A stretch of DNA of 64,000 nucleotides, taken from the NCBI GenBank assembly GCA_003254905.1, contig QANU01099245.1:62001-126000 (forward strand), read 5' to 3'. Shown here one piece after another: positions 1 through 11,219 of the stretch (position 1 is the first letter of the stretch; every line of letters starts with the position of its first letter). The notes below the pieces were generated by a model. That model did not search any database. It was not told the origin of the DNA and was given only the letters and a program-made list of their open reading frames with translations. This stretch comes from Nissolia schottii (Eukaryota > Streptophyta > Magnoliopsida > Fabales > Fabaceae). A program made the position numbers and the translations under genes.

Positions 1-1282
1 GAGACCAGTATAAGCTATCATTGCACCATTATCAATGCAATACCTATCATCAGTAGCAAATAGCCTTCCACCACGCTCAGAGCACATAGTTCTCATCATC
101 TCTTGCAAGCGCTCATTGCAACCCACGCCACCAACTATAAGAACATCTTTCGTGTCACAATGAGCCATCGCCCGCTCAGTGATCTCCACGAGCATAGCAA
201 ACAGTGTCTCCTGCAACATCCTAAGAAGTCTCAACTTGCAAATTCATAATTTTATTAAGATAACCTGCCAGGAGGAAAGGGAGCGGCACAGATATACCTG
301 CAGAGAGTAGCACAAGTCTGCAGGCGTGCACTCATTATTCTTTAGCATTTCAACAGCAGTTGCTTCAATATAACTCAATATTCCACTAAAAGACACATCC
401 ATCCCTTTGACAACATAGGGAATGTCTATAAATTTCTCTCCTTTCTTCGCAAGCTGAATGACAAGAAAACTATATAAGGCAAGTTGAGACAGTTCAACTC
501 ATTAAAACATAATTCAGTAATGCACAAGTATACATAACAAGACAACACCTTAAGTATAAAAAAGCTAAACTGTTCTAGTTCTTCATTTAATTAAACATAA
601 AGAAGCTAAATTGTAAACTAAGTACCAAGCAACACAGAACTAGAAGCACCAAACCACTCAGTTTTCATTTTTAAGCCAAACTTAACAAAAAAAAAATGAC
701 ATAAACAGCATAAAATGGAGAGCAAAGAATCATCACCTGCTCAATGTTGTATCCAGGACTAGGATCATTGGAGAGCGTCAAAACCCTAGCAAATCGATCC
801 AAGCAATTCCCAACAGCAATATCAATGGTCTCCCCAAAGATTCGGTAGCGGCCCTCGCTGTAAGCAATTACCTGAGTGTTGCCGCCACTTACATACAAAA
901 CCACCGGGTCATCGGCACCGGTGACAACCCTCCCCATCTCGATATGCGCCACGCAATGGTTCACCGCCACAATAGGCTTCTTCCAGAGCAATGAAAGGAC
1001 GCGAACAACAATAGCGGAGACCTGGAGTGGAGCCCCCATGCCGGGGCCCTTGGTGTAGCAGAGGCAGTCGATGTCTTCGGGGGAGATCCGCGCGGTTTGG
1101 AGGGCGGACTTGACGAGCGGGAGGACGTGCTGGAGGTGGTGCTGAGCTGTCTCTCTAGGGAGGAAGCCCTGCCCGGGAGGAGTGATGTACGTGTGGCGCG
1201 GGTTCGACAGGATGCTGCCGTCTAGGGTTACCACCCCGACGCCGATTTTGTTGGCGGAACCCTCGAAACCCAAAGCTATCAT
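1..1282 (-). CDS. KAE1: KAE1/OSGEP tRNA N6-adenosine threonylcarbamoyltransferase, 5' part (runs off window)
   Basis: Catalytic subunit of KEOPS, which transfers the threonylcarbamoyl group to A37 of ANN-decoding tRNAs (family knowledge). Three exons are visible: 737-1282, 298-453 and 1-210, with GT-AG borders and phase-0 junctions, giving 304 residues. The plant protein is about 350, so the last roughly 50 residues lie beyond base 1. The start is the first ATG, giving the family-typical N-terminus [16 protein letters not shown]. The metal-binding HxxxH is H109/H113 in [11 protein letters not shown], and the nucleotide-binding loop VSGGNTQ is at 131-137. Exon 2 carries [14 protein letters not shown] and exon 3 carries [14 protein letters not shown]. 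It resembles the cytosolic eukaryotic form rather than the organellar Qri7 form, since no transit peptide is seen. No lesions. Confidence 0.95.
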
Positions 1283-1431
1283 TCTCTTCAGGCGAAGAAA
1301 CGCTGCTTACCTGTGGCCGGCGGCGGAGTCTTAAAGGATAGGGGATGAGAGTTTTTCACTCTTTGGAATTGGAGGGTTTTTGTTTCTGTTAGTGTCGTTG
1401 CTGCTCTTTCTTTTTTTTTTGTGGAGTCCAA

Positions 1432-1511
1432 AGCCCATCATAATTGTTGGCTGCCACCACTGAAATGGTAGCCCAATCTATTATCACCCGAAAAGAAAAA
1501 AATAAAGCCCA
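1432..1511 (-). promoter_or_regulatory. Site II-like (TGGGCT) promoter boxes of KAE1
   Basis: Three AGCCCA motifs (TGGGCT on the gene strand) lie at 1432-1437, 1470-1475 and 1506-1511, 150-230 bases upstream of the KAE1 start codon. Such boxes bind TCP factors and are enriched upstream of plant translation and growth genes (established knowledge). The FCF1 promoter in this window carries the same motif. No clear TATA box is seen. Confidence 0.5.
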
Positions 1512-4342
1512 ATCTAAGGTCTAGCAGAGGAAAAGTGGTGCGTGGATTAAAAACATTTCGTAACCACTTTGGGTAAACTCATTTACTTTGAAAAGATTCA
1601 TCATTATAAGTAGCTCATACCCTGGGCTCAAAAAAAAAGTCTTGAAGTCAAAGATCTAAATAATTAACAAGCAATCAACTGACAGATCAGCCGCAAGAAG
1701 AGCTCAGAGAGCCCAAGTAAAGCAGGATGTTGTACTAGGCTAGTGTTTGACATATTTTTTGGTGGGTTGCTATCTTATTTTCAGCATGCAAAGGGAAGAG
1801 GATTTCTCAACTACTCCTGCACTGTGGTTAATGATTTTAAATGTGGTTGAAGTGATACAATTCACAAGGTGAAATGTTTGTCAAAGTTGTTGCACATATT
1901 AATTTGGACAGTACACGTTTAATTATACGTTCAACCTTTGTTGCACTTCTAGGTGAAATCATTAAATGATTTCATATCACACCTTCACATTTGAGTTCCT
2001 AATCATTTGCTATTTGAGAAGAATTTGTTTCGTTTGTTCGGTTTCTTCTCTTAGTATTGAGTTATATACCATTGAGAAACTAAAGTATTTTAAGTGTATT
2101 TAGGTTTTGAGGTTTGGGTTTTGAGTGGAGTGAAGTGTAGTTACTTTTGTATCTCTATCTTATTTTCTTAGTGAAATTTATTTGTTGTCTTTGCCCGTGA
2201 ACATAGGTTTTAAGCTGAATCACATTAATTTCTTGTACTTTTACTAAGCTTCTGCTTTGTTCGTGTGTTACTTTTTTGGGACAAACCATTTCGTAACATT
2301 TTCGTCAAGCAGATTGTGTTTTATTTGTTGTTTTTAAGCTCTTGAACTTAGTTGCCTACTTTGTGTTGTTTCATCTCTGCCCGAGGTTAATATTGGGCTA
2401 TCAATGAATTGAATCTACAGGTTAAAAAGAGTATAGAGAAGAGGGAGGTTCTGTGGGGGATAGAATTGTATGGACAAAGCATTTGTAAGCTACATTGGCC
2501 AAATTCAGAGAAAAAGGGATTGAAGCTGCCTCTTATATGTTTATAACAGCACATCATGAGCTAGATTATAACTCTCGTTCCACTTTAAAGGGCCTACATG
2601 TTTTTAATTGGGCAAGAGAACATTATTATTAGTTTAGCAGGAAATTTGATCATCATTTAAGTTTTTGATGAAATTTTAGATAAAAGAAAACGACAGAAAT
2701 TTGATTGGCTGGAGTGTGAAAACTAAACATGTTTCCTAGTTTGATTGATGACAAAGTCATGATAATTGTCCTTTTGCTTTTGATCATTGATAATCGCCAA
2801 TCAAACACAATATTTAGATAATTATCATTTTCATAACTGAATTTACAAAGACAACGAATGTCTTATGCCTCTAATTAGCATAACATTGATTTTGCCTTAT
2901 TCTGATGCTGCTGGTTTTTTTGGGGGTAAAAGATGGTGCTAGTCTTTCATGTGTACAATTGGACTTCCCGTCCATCTGTGGGCTTGATTAGCTTCGCTTT
3001 TAATTTAGCCCACATAGAGTTGGCTTCAATTTTGTCGTTTGTTTCAGCCAATCTCCTACTCACCAGGGTATTAGATGTTTTAATTTTTAAAAAAAAAGGG
3101 TTAATTTTAATATGTATTTTGGATTATGTATCTATCTCAAATCAGAGACATAAAGTTTAAAGATGATAAAGTAAACTATAATGCCACACTCGTGAGATTG
3201 GTAAGTCGTATAACAACAATTAAGCATTTCTAAATGGTAATAGGACGTGGCACATTTTGTTGTGGTATTGATTGGCATTGATAACATATAGAAAAACCAA
3301 CAGTCGGCAACCCCTTCCCATCAGAATCCAAAGTGAGAAGCCGTTTGACTATTCTGCCCATGCCTGCCTTGTTGGCTGGTGACAGCTACCGTGTTGAAAA
3401 GCATTGTTTGTTTGTTTGTTTTTTTATTTGTCACATCTCATCTCCACCACCTTTGCTTCGAGAAGCCGTCGACCTCACTTCTCCACCAACCCCTCACGGA
3501 CAGCAGTTTTCTTTCAACCTTTTTTCATTTTTAAATTACACAAAATAAAATAAAATAGTGTTGCACGGAAGACACAAACATGCATACCACCCTCTCAATC
3601 AAAATCACACATGCACAACATAGATTGTGATCTTGGCTTCATAGAATTCTCATTGGCTCCCCACAATAAGTCAAAGCTTACATGTGTGTACAGGGTGATA
3701 GAAAAAAGGATCCATAAGGTCCAGTCAAAATCATTAAGGAGCCAGCCATACATACAGCTACATAAAGAAATATATGCCTATGTTATGAATTCTTCCCTTT
3801 ATTCTTTTTTTGTCTCCACACAAGGTAGGAAGACTTTTGAACACCCAACAATGATGAGGCTTTAATATCCTGATTCTGAATACAAGCTTAAGATTATGGA
3901 AATGACACCATATAGCCTATATTTGTATTCGAATGCGGAGAAACACACACACAGCTCTATGAAATGCTCTGCTTTAACAAACAAGAGCCACCTTCCAGAA
4001 ATATATGGAGTGCATGCATCATACATACATTCATAAAATATTCCATGATGCTAATACAAAAGAAAATGGAAAGGGTTATGATTCTAGCAAAGGAAAGTGC
4101 ATAAATAAATAGAGACAACACACAGAGGTAAAGAATATAGCTGTAGTATTTTGAAATGCTATTAATAATAATTCCAGTATCCATAAATAAGCAGCTTGAT
4201 CAGAACATACATTTTGTGTGAATTGTTATTAAACACCAAAATCGCATTAAATTTTAACCTACAGAACAATAGAAGAAAATTGAGCAGGAACCTTAGACAC
4301 AAGTGCCAATAGCAGTTGTTGATTATTGTATGGAGAAGAGAG
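1512..4342. other. Intergenic region without a recognised gene
   Basis: AT-rich sequence between the KAE1 promoter and the 3' end of HWS. Open frames near 2933-3160, 3333-3548 and 3611-3865 are short, have no recognisable domain and look like chance. The last few hundred bases, about 4000-4342, are probably HWS 3' untranslated region. Confidence 0.5.
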
Positions 4343-5560
4343 TTATGGAGCAATATCAAGCCTGGGCTCAAAGCAAAAACCAGTGAATAGCTGCAGCGGG
4401 AACCTTTTTGTCGCAGGACACTTCTGCGACCATTTCCACTGTTTATGGTTCATGTCGAATATAAGCAAAATAGGAGCTCCATAACTTTGGATATATATAA
4501 GATCATCCACACCGCTACTAGCAAAAACATCGTCGAGCTCTCCAAATCCTTGGAAGTATTTGTGGGGCATTCGAGCAATTTCTTCCCACTTCCTATCGTT
4601 AAGAAGCCAGATACCGATGCCTTTTATTATGTCCAGTCGATCTGGTTTACCAATACCCCCCACCATCACAAGCTTCTCCTTTAGGTTCATCAGACGGCCA
4701 CATGTTAGTAAACAGGGTGCTGGAATAAAGTTCCTTGTTAAGCTACTTTGAGAAGAATGGTTGGAGATATTATATCCAATTAGGGCATGACGACTTTCTG
4801 ACAGAGCCCCCCTAGTTGAGTAAGCCAAAAAGTATAGCACCCCATTACATATCACACTCTCGTCACCACCTCTCCACCCCATCAAAACCTCTGCCAAAGG
4901 CATTACCCAAGTCGCTTCTTCCGAATTGTATATATGAATTGAGATATCCCACTGGATAAAGTTCTCAGGGACTTGCTTAGATTTTACAATTGCCACCGTA
5001 TAACAGTGAGATTCCCTGTTAACTGAGATTGCTAGTGCAGTGTAATCAGAAAATTTTAAACCCGGAGGCTCTGCAAGCTTCCTGCAGCTTTTGGTAATAA
5101 GGTTGCAGACACATAATTCACTTCTGCTGTCATTGTCCATGAAGCAAACCATGCCACATGAAGAAGCAATGAACCAATTAGAAGTTTCAATACAAGGAAG
5201 TTCGATGGCATACCATTTCCGAAGGATGGGATCATAAGCATAACCACTCGGTTCATCAGAGCTAGTAAACATAAAGTACCAAGGTTTCTGCGGTAAAACA
5301 TGTGAAAGGTTCCGTAAAAAATTCTCTGAAGTAACAATACCACGCCATCTCGTACACACACAACCAGCTCTAAAAATGCTTGCAATGGGAAGATAGGCTA
5401 GAATACGTTCCAAACAGTCATCTGGCAAAATAAGATCCAGACAAACAGCAGTTGCTTCTTTATCAACTTCCTCAGCAGGCTCTAAAAATGAAACAAACTC
5501 AGCAGTCTCCCTCCTTGTGGCATCATCATAGTGGCTGATCCACGATGTGTCTCCCGCCAT
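4343..5560 (-). CDS. HWS: F-box/kelch protein HAWAIIAN SKIRT
   Basis: Substrate-recognition subunit of an SCF E3 ubiquitin ligase. In Arabidopsis HWS (At3g61590) controls organ fusion, shedding and miRNA levels (family knowledge). The 405-residue intronless reading frame is close to the 411 residues of the Arabidopsis protein. The F-box is at about 43-83 (LILPDDCLERILAYLPIASI, then CVCTRW). The C-terminal kelch/beta-propeller region has the orthologue hallmarks PWYFMF, SGYAYDP, LPCIETSNWF, SKQVPENFIQWD and LLTCGRLMNL, and ends FPLQLFTGFCFEPRLDIAP, very close to HWS. I chose the ATG at 5560. The frame is open for another 33 codons to 5659, but those encode no conserved sequence and probably belong to a leader intron. 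No lesions. Confidence 0.95.
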   Translation of the reverse strand: MAGDTSWISHYDDATRRETAEFVSFLEPAEEVDKEATAVCLDLILPDDCLERILAYLPIASIFRAGCVCTRWRGIVTSENFLRNLSHVLPQKPWYFMFTSSDEPSGYAYDPILRKWYAIELPCIETSNWFIASSCGMVCFMDNDSRSELCVCNLITKSCRKLAEPPGLKFSDYTALAISVNRESHCYTVAIVKSKQVPENFIQWDISIHIYNSEEATWVMPLAEVLMGWRGGDESVICNGVLYFLAYSTRGALSESRHALIGYNISNHSSQSSLTRNFIPAPCLLTCGRLMNLKEKLVMVGGIGKPDRLDIIKGIGIWLLNDRKWEEIARMPHKYFQGFGELDDVFASSGVDDLIYIQSYGAPILLIFDMNHKQWKWSQKCPATKRFPLQLFTGFCFEPRLDIAP

Positions 5561-6639
5561 AGAAGTCAAAATGAAAGACCTAATAAGTACATTAAAACAC
5601 ACATTAAAAAGACTGGTTATCATCTTAATACCAAATAAGGATCCTAGAGATTTTATCACCTAAGGATATTAGTGGACTAGATGATCCAGATGCACTATCC
5701 TATATTCAAGATAAACAAGGTGAAACACCTCATGGAAAAATGAAAGTGGAATTAGGAGTTTTAGATCATGCAACTAATAACAGCATAGGAAGAATATAAC
5801 AAAAAAAAAAAAAAAACCGAAAAACTTCATGATAAAATACAAAAAGGAAGTAAAGAAGAAGGCACGTACAGAAAAATTCATTCCCCTTGATTTGATATTT
5901 TGAAACAAAAATTGCACGACACACCAATCATTAGTTGCAACTGACAAATGGTAGTTGCAGGTTGCCAGGTAAAGAAAATCACAATTTTCAATGGAATAGT
6001 AATAACCATAGAATGCACAACATGAAATTAAAGAATTTAAGAAACAGAAGATAACTTCCAGAAATTCTGATACCAAAAATAAGCTATTATATTGAGCTCA
6101 CCCCAAGAGCAGATTAAGCTGCAAGCACACTTGATACACGCAATTAGATTAGCTCTGAGATTTGTTGTCAAAGTAATACAATAAAGTGGTTATAAATGAA
6201 CAAAATTTCCAAGCAATAAGAGAACAAAAAAGACCCTTCAAGTGCCTCAAACAAAACAAGCATTGTAACTTGCGGAAACATTTATCTAAAAGACAAAATG
6301 TGCCAAAGGCACCATTTTTTAACACCAACTTCATTTCAGAAAGCCTGTTAATCCGAGAAAACTGTGTCTTTTATGCTCAAAAAAGAAACAACATTTGACA
6401 CAAAAACAAGAGGGGAGAGAGAAACCAAAAGGGTGAAATCCAATACCCATCATCAAAGTTAAAACATCCAGCGTTACATGATCCTGATAAAACTAATCAG
6501 CTGAAACAATCTCAAATTGATATCAAATTATAAAAACACAAACAGATCAATGAAGGCAGAGAGATGAACCAACCATAGATTCCATAAAAAAAAAAAAACC
6601 TTTTTTTTTTCAGAATTGAAAGATGAAACTCAAAGATAC
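5561..6639 (-). other. Probable intron in the HWS 5' leader
   Basis: A good donor (AAG|GTATCT on the minus strand) falls at 6640/6639. Candidate acceptors close to the start codon include TAG at about 5700 and about 5646. The stretch is AT-rich with no conserved coding content. A leader intron is inferred because the only credible TATA box and CT-rich leader lie near 7130-7180, 1.5 kb upstream of the ATG. Confidence 0.45.
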
Positions 6640-7052
6640 CTTGTTTTGAACGGCTCCAGCTGCGTCACTGATCAAAAGGGTATGAGGAGATTCAATGAGC
6701 CACTGGGTTACAATGGGTAAAAAAAAAAAGAGAAGCTTTAGCGCAATTAAAAGAAGTGAAGAGCGATTAAGTGTGAGAAGGTGGCTCACATCACAAGCAT
6801 TGAACTTTATGGATAAAAGGAAAACGTGTTTTTCCTTCAAATGGAAGAACAAGGAAATGGGTTGCTCTAGATTTGGTTGATAAACAGGCCAAGCAACACA
6901 ACACACATAAACACACACACTCGCTTTCTAAAGAGAGAGAGAGAAATAAAAAGGGCGTTTTAATTGGGTTTCTTTATTGAAACAACAACAAAAAAAACGA
7001 CAGGCAGGTAATGAAGTGAGGGGAAGCGGTTTTTCAATTCAATAGGGGATTG

Positions 7053-7085
<33 letters not shown>

Positions 7086-7182
7086 GATGAATCACTGGAT
7101 GGAGCCTTTTTGTCTTGTGGGGAGAAGAGAGAGAGAGAGAGAGAGAAGCGCGTGTTGGTGCGTGCCTATGACTATATATATG
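6640..7182 (-). promoter_or_regulatory. HWS core promoter and first leader exon
   Basis: On the minus strand a TATATATA box at 7172-7182 is followed about 30 bases later by a CT-rich tract (GA repeat on the plus strand, 7125-7147), a common plant leader start. The inferred leader exon then runs to the donor at 6640. It contains upstream ATGs, including the Met-Pro repeat uORF at 7034-7084 and a longer open frame starting near 6918. Transcript evidence is needed for the exact start. Confidence 0.5.
7034..7084 (-). promoter_or_regulatory. uORF encoding a Met-Pro repeat in the HWS leader
   Basis: Five tandem ATGCCC hexamers on the minus strand form a closed 16-codon frame, MPMPMPMPMPINPLLN, ending in TGA at 7034-7036. 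Every repeat offers another in-frame start codon, so scanning ribosomes would have five chances to initiate. If it lies in the HWS leader as inferred, it should lower translation of the main frame. The hexamer array is also a microsatellite, so copy number may vary between accessions. Confidence 0.5.
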
Positions 7183-7189
7183 CACAAGA

Positions 7190-8559
7190 CAAATGGTTTT
7201 CAAGGGTTGTGGTGTCATTCATTCATTGGCGACAATTATATCACTTTAATTTTATTTTATTAATATAAGGTTTCGGCCACATTACTTATTATATTTGACA
7301 GATTTAATGGGCATGCGCGCTGTATTTACCGGCGATTAACAATAGTTTGGTTTTTATTGAACGTCAGGGCAAAAGTAAAAGACATATTTTGTCAATCTCT
7401 TAACAGAAAACTCGTGAGATAAAATTCAAAAGAAAAAAAAAGGTATATTAACACACACGACTTAAATGCACTACCTAGAGTGAATATACCAAAATAAACA
7501 AAAAAGTTACATGCAAATTTAGGGTCTCATTACATTTATACGGCTTCATTACATCATTGTATATCAAAATATGAGTTAGAACACAAATTCACAATTGTAT
7601 GGGCCTGAATCTGAATTCGCTACACCCTGTGTCAAATTTAGACATTTCTTTAAAAAAAAAAATCTGAATTTCCCACAGGGTATAGCAAATTCAGACTTTT
7701 TAAAAAAAACAAAAAAAAAGTTTGAAATCGTCACACCCTATGGCAAATTCAGACTCTTTTTTTTAAAAAAAAAGTCTGTGGGTTTGAATTTGCCACAACC
7801 TGTGGCGAATTCAGACCCAGACCCATACAAATATAAATTTTTTACATGAAACATATTATGTGATATAAATCTTTTGGGGAGAATATATATGTAATAAATC
7901 CCAAATTTAGCATCAGATGTTCAATGCATCAAGATATTGTGATCAAGATTGGACTATCGATACATCAAGATTGGATTAGTGCCATGAAGAATAGCGATAT
8001 AGCTTAACCCGTGTAATCTTTATGGGGAGCACATGAATTAAAACCTGGGAAACACTTAAATTTTTTGAGGTTGACGTGTTCACATGTTAAACACAATGTG
8101 AATATTGGCACTCAAAGATACTTGTCCGACACAGGTCTTATATATTTAAGAGTGTTTAAACAAAAAGATCATAATTAGTTGTGAGTAAAAGTGTGTGTAT
8201 TACGAGTAACTAATCAAGTACTTACCACAAAAATCTTGCAAATTTTTTTTATTAAATTTCAACAATAATCATCTATACTTAAATAACTAACAACAAGGTT
8301 TAGTGTTACCTGAGAGTGTCAAAGGGGTAGAGAGGTTTGACATGGTCAAGTAGTAGGGCGACATTCCTCTTCCTCGTTCCAAGTTTTGTTGCGATTGCGA
8401 GCGACAAATGGGATATCTATATACAATCTAACGCTTAGGTTAGGAGCAACTTTAGGTAATGTGACTTTAGGACTAAGATGTCATACCTCAATCCTTCAAA
8501 TGACTATTTATAAGTAGGTTTAAGTGATGCCCTTATGTAAAAAATATATATATATTTCT
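7190..8559. repeat. Intergenic region with a cluster of diverged hairpin repeats (7595-7830)
   Basis: Between about 7600 and 7830 there are roughly four palindromic modules of the form GAATTTGCCACA-spacer-TGTGGCGAATTC, separated by A/T homopolymers of about 10-20 bases. The clearest copy is at 7783-7815. They resemble in design the CTGAAATCGCCA hairpins near the ends of the MULE at 47560-53076. The open frame across 7595-7849 is a by-product of the repeat. The rest of the stretch shows nothing recognisable. Confidence 0.6.
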
Positions 8560-9215
8560 TTTTACTTTTTTTTTTCCTTTTCTTATATTAGGATTGGTGA
8601 AGTGCATCTAGGACTTCTCAAAGTTGAGAATTATGCTAGGTTTGTGCTTTGACCTTATTCATTTAATGAGCTTCTTGGACCTTAATGGCCTAATAGGCCC
8701 TCGTGTAGAAAAATGTATTTTCTGTTTTAAGTTATATTTTTTTTCCTTTTCTTATATTAGGTTTGGTGGAGTGTATCTAAGGCTTCTCAAAGTTGAGAAT
8801 CGTGATAGGTGTGTGCTTTAATCTGACTCATCTGATGAGCTTCTTAGGCCTTAATAGCATAATAGACCCTCTGATAGAAAAATATATTTCCCCTCTTGGG
8901 TTATTTTCTTTTTTCCTTTTCTTATACTAAGGTCGGTGGAGTGCATCTAGGATTTCTCAAAGTTAAAAATCGTGTTAGGTTCATGCTTCGACCTGATTAG
9001 ACCAATGAGCTTTTTGGGCAATAGTAAACCAATAGACCCTCATATAGAAAAATATAATTTTCTTTTTAGGTTAGATTTATTTCCTTTTTTTATTGGTTAA
9101 GTTGAGTAGAATACAACTAGAGTTTCTCAAAGTTGAAAATCGCTTCAAGTTCTTGCTTTGACCCGACTCAGTCAGTGGGCTTCTTTAGGGCCCATTAGAC
9201 CAATTTCGTAACATC
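8560..9215. repeat. Four-copy tandem array, 170-bp unit
   Basis: The core TCTCAAAGTTGAGAATCG-like segment begins near 8614, 8783, 8953 and 9123, a period of 169-170 bases. Each unit also carries a pyrimidine tract, a TTATATTAGG-like block and a TGAGCTTCTTGG-like block. The copies have diverged and contain no common reading frame. This is a small satellite-like array; it is not the 91/92-bp centromeric satellite of soybean. Confidence 0.85.
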
Positions 9216-11219
9216 TCATTCTATTTGGTCTTTGAACATATTGGATCAAGATCCCCTACTTTTTAAAATGAAAAGTAGAAAGTAGTGTTCAAGATCTCAC
9301 TATTCATTAGACACGATGAAATGAAATGAGATAAATATCATATACAATAAATAGTGAGATATGGAACATTACCTTCTGCTTTTCATTTTGAAAAGCAAAG
9401 GATCACGATTCATACATATTTATATGTTTTTTTTAGTCTATTGTATAATTTAGTGCAATTCTAGTACTAAATTTTTATCCTTTTCTTTCCATTTGAGGGA
9501 TATATACTTTGCCATCTTCCTCGAGATTGCCCAAAAGCTAAAACTCCATTACCACAAGAGGTAAGGTATTTTCTCCCAATTATCTTATCCTTTTTTTTTG
9601 TTTTTAAGTGTTTTTTGTTTGTGCAAATTGTTATTTTTTAAAGATTTTAAAATCTAAAAGAAATCTGTGGGCTTGGATAATCGTTCGTCCGCTCATAACA
9701 GTGCTATGCAAGTAGGCATTTACGGGCCTTTGGGCTTTCTTCACCGAATTACCATCCCATTCCCATCATTAACTTGTTTCATATGTCTTCATCCCATCCT
9801 TCTTGATGTAATTGATCAAAATTTCATGTGATATAAGGCATATGATAATTGTCTCATGCTTTATATAAAAATATAATATTATTAATTAATAATATAAACT
9901 ATTTTATATTGACAATATACTAAAAATAATATTGCTAATTATAAATATTTATATAAGAGTTAACAAACCACTAGGATTAATGTAGTGATGAGAGTTTTGC
10001 ATAATATACATTTGGTATTAGGTTAAACCTCATTGAATATAATTTTGAAAATATCAAAAAAAATATAAGAGTTAATTAAGGATGATTAAGATGATATAGA
10101 AATTTTTTATGGGAGAGCGTGAAAATAAGTTTCCACCACTGGAACCTTCACACTTCTGCATAAAATCTTCATCTCACCTTAATCATCCCCAAAATTAACA
10201 ATTTAACCAAAAAAAAAAAGAGTGAACAATAAATATATATTTACATTGCTAAGTTACACCTTATAAATTATGAAGAATGATTCACTAGGTAAACTATGGT
10301 TTGTCCACTTGCATTTAGTCACACTTCTAAAATATTGTAAAACACATTTAAGAAATATGGATAAGGTTGTAATGGTAAATAATCATCTTATCCCACTCCA
10401 TACACTTTCTCAGATCTTGTCACACTTCCCTCTTTTCTTAGATGCACTCACTCTCCTTTAAANACTCTCTCTTGAGCAAGCTTCTGAGCATGTTGAGCAG
10501 CATCCCTCAACTTTAATATTTTTTTTTTCCTGTTCTATTTTACTTTTCAGCATTAATTCGAAATACATGCTAATTTTGCTTGATTGCTTGCATGGTTGAC
10601 AAGATTCATTTGGTGACGGTTATGAGAAGAGAAAAGCTTTGAATGAAACATGGATGAACGGGCAAGTTGGGAGCCCGATGCTTCTAAGCACCCATGGTGG
10701 GGTTGGGGCCTAAGGTTTCGAAGCCTTTTACCAAACATTATTTGCTCTCTGTTGCGTTTGTCTGATCCGACTTCACCTTCTCTCCGATTTTTCTTTTCTT
10801 TGTGATAGTTGTTGATTTGCGGTGGGTGGTAGATCTGGATGTGCATACTGTTGATGGTGGTTGTTGTGTATGTGGAGATGGTGGTGGTGGTGGTGGCTGT
10901 GGTGGGCAGAAATGGCAGATGAGGTGGTAAAGGAAGAAGGAATGTAAGAATGAGGGCAAAATTGAGAATTTTACAATTTTTAAACATATTTCGCCACATC
11001 TTAGAAGTGTCAATAAATGCATGTGGACCGCCATAATCTACCTGGTGGATCATTCTCTAGGGTGAAACTTAGCCATCTCCATATTTAAACCAACTAAATG
11101 TTATAAAATAATAAAACAAAACCGTCAACAGAAGAATCCTCCCTAAAAAGTTAACAAAATATGAAAAACAATAACTACTATATGCTAATAAAAAAACCAG
11201 TTTGTAACGGAAAAATAAT
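9216..11219. other. Intergenic region without a recognised gene
   Basis: AT-rich sequence. A GGT-type microsatellite near 10855-10900 creates long proline/threonine-rich open frames on the minus strand (10553-11053) that I do not regard as genes. One ambiguous base (n) is at 10463. Confidence 0.5.

Noticed and set aside
5561..5659. 33-codon N-terminal extension of HWS
   Set aside because: The extension (MIKSLGSLFGIKM...) is unlike any HWS N-terminus. The length from 5560 matches the family, and the stretch probably belongs to a leader intron.
7050..7120. Plus-strand Met-Gly repeat frame
   Set aside because: Complement of the ATGCCC repeat; promoter evidence places transcription on the minus strand.
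10553..11053. 166-codon minus-strand frame rich in Pro and Thr
   Set aside because: Openness comes from a GGT/GTG microsatellite; no conserved domain, start context or splice structure.
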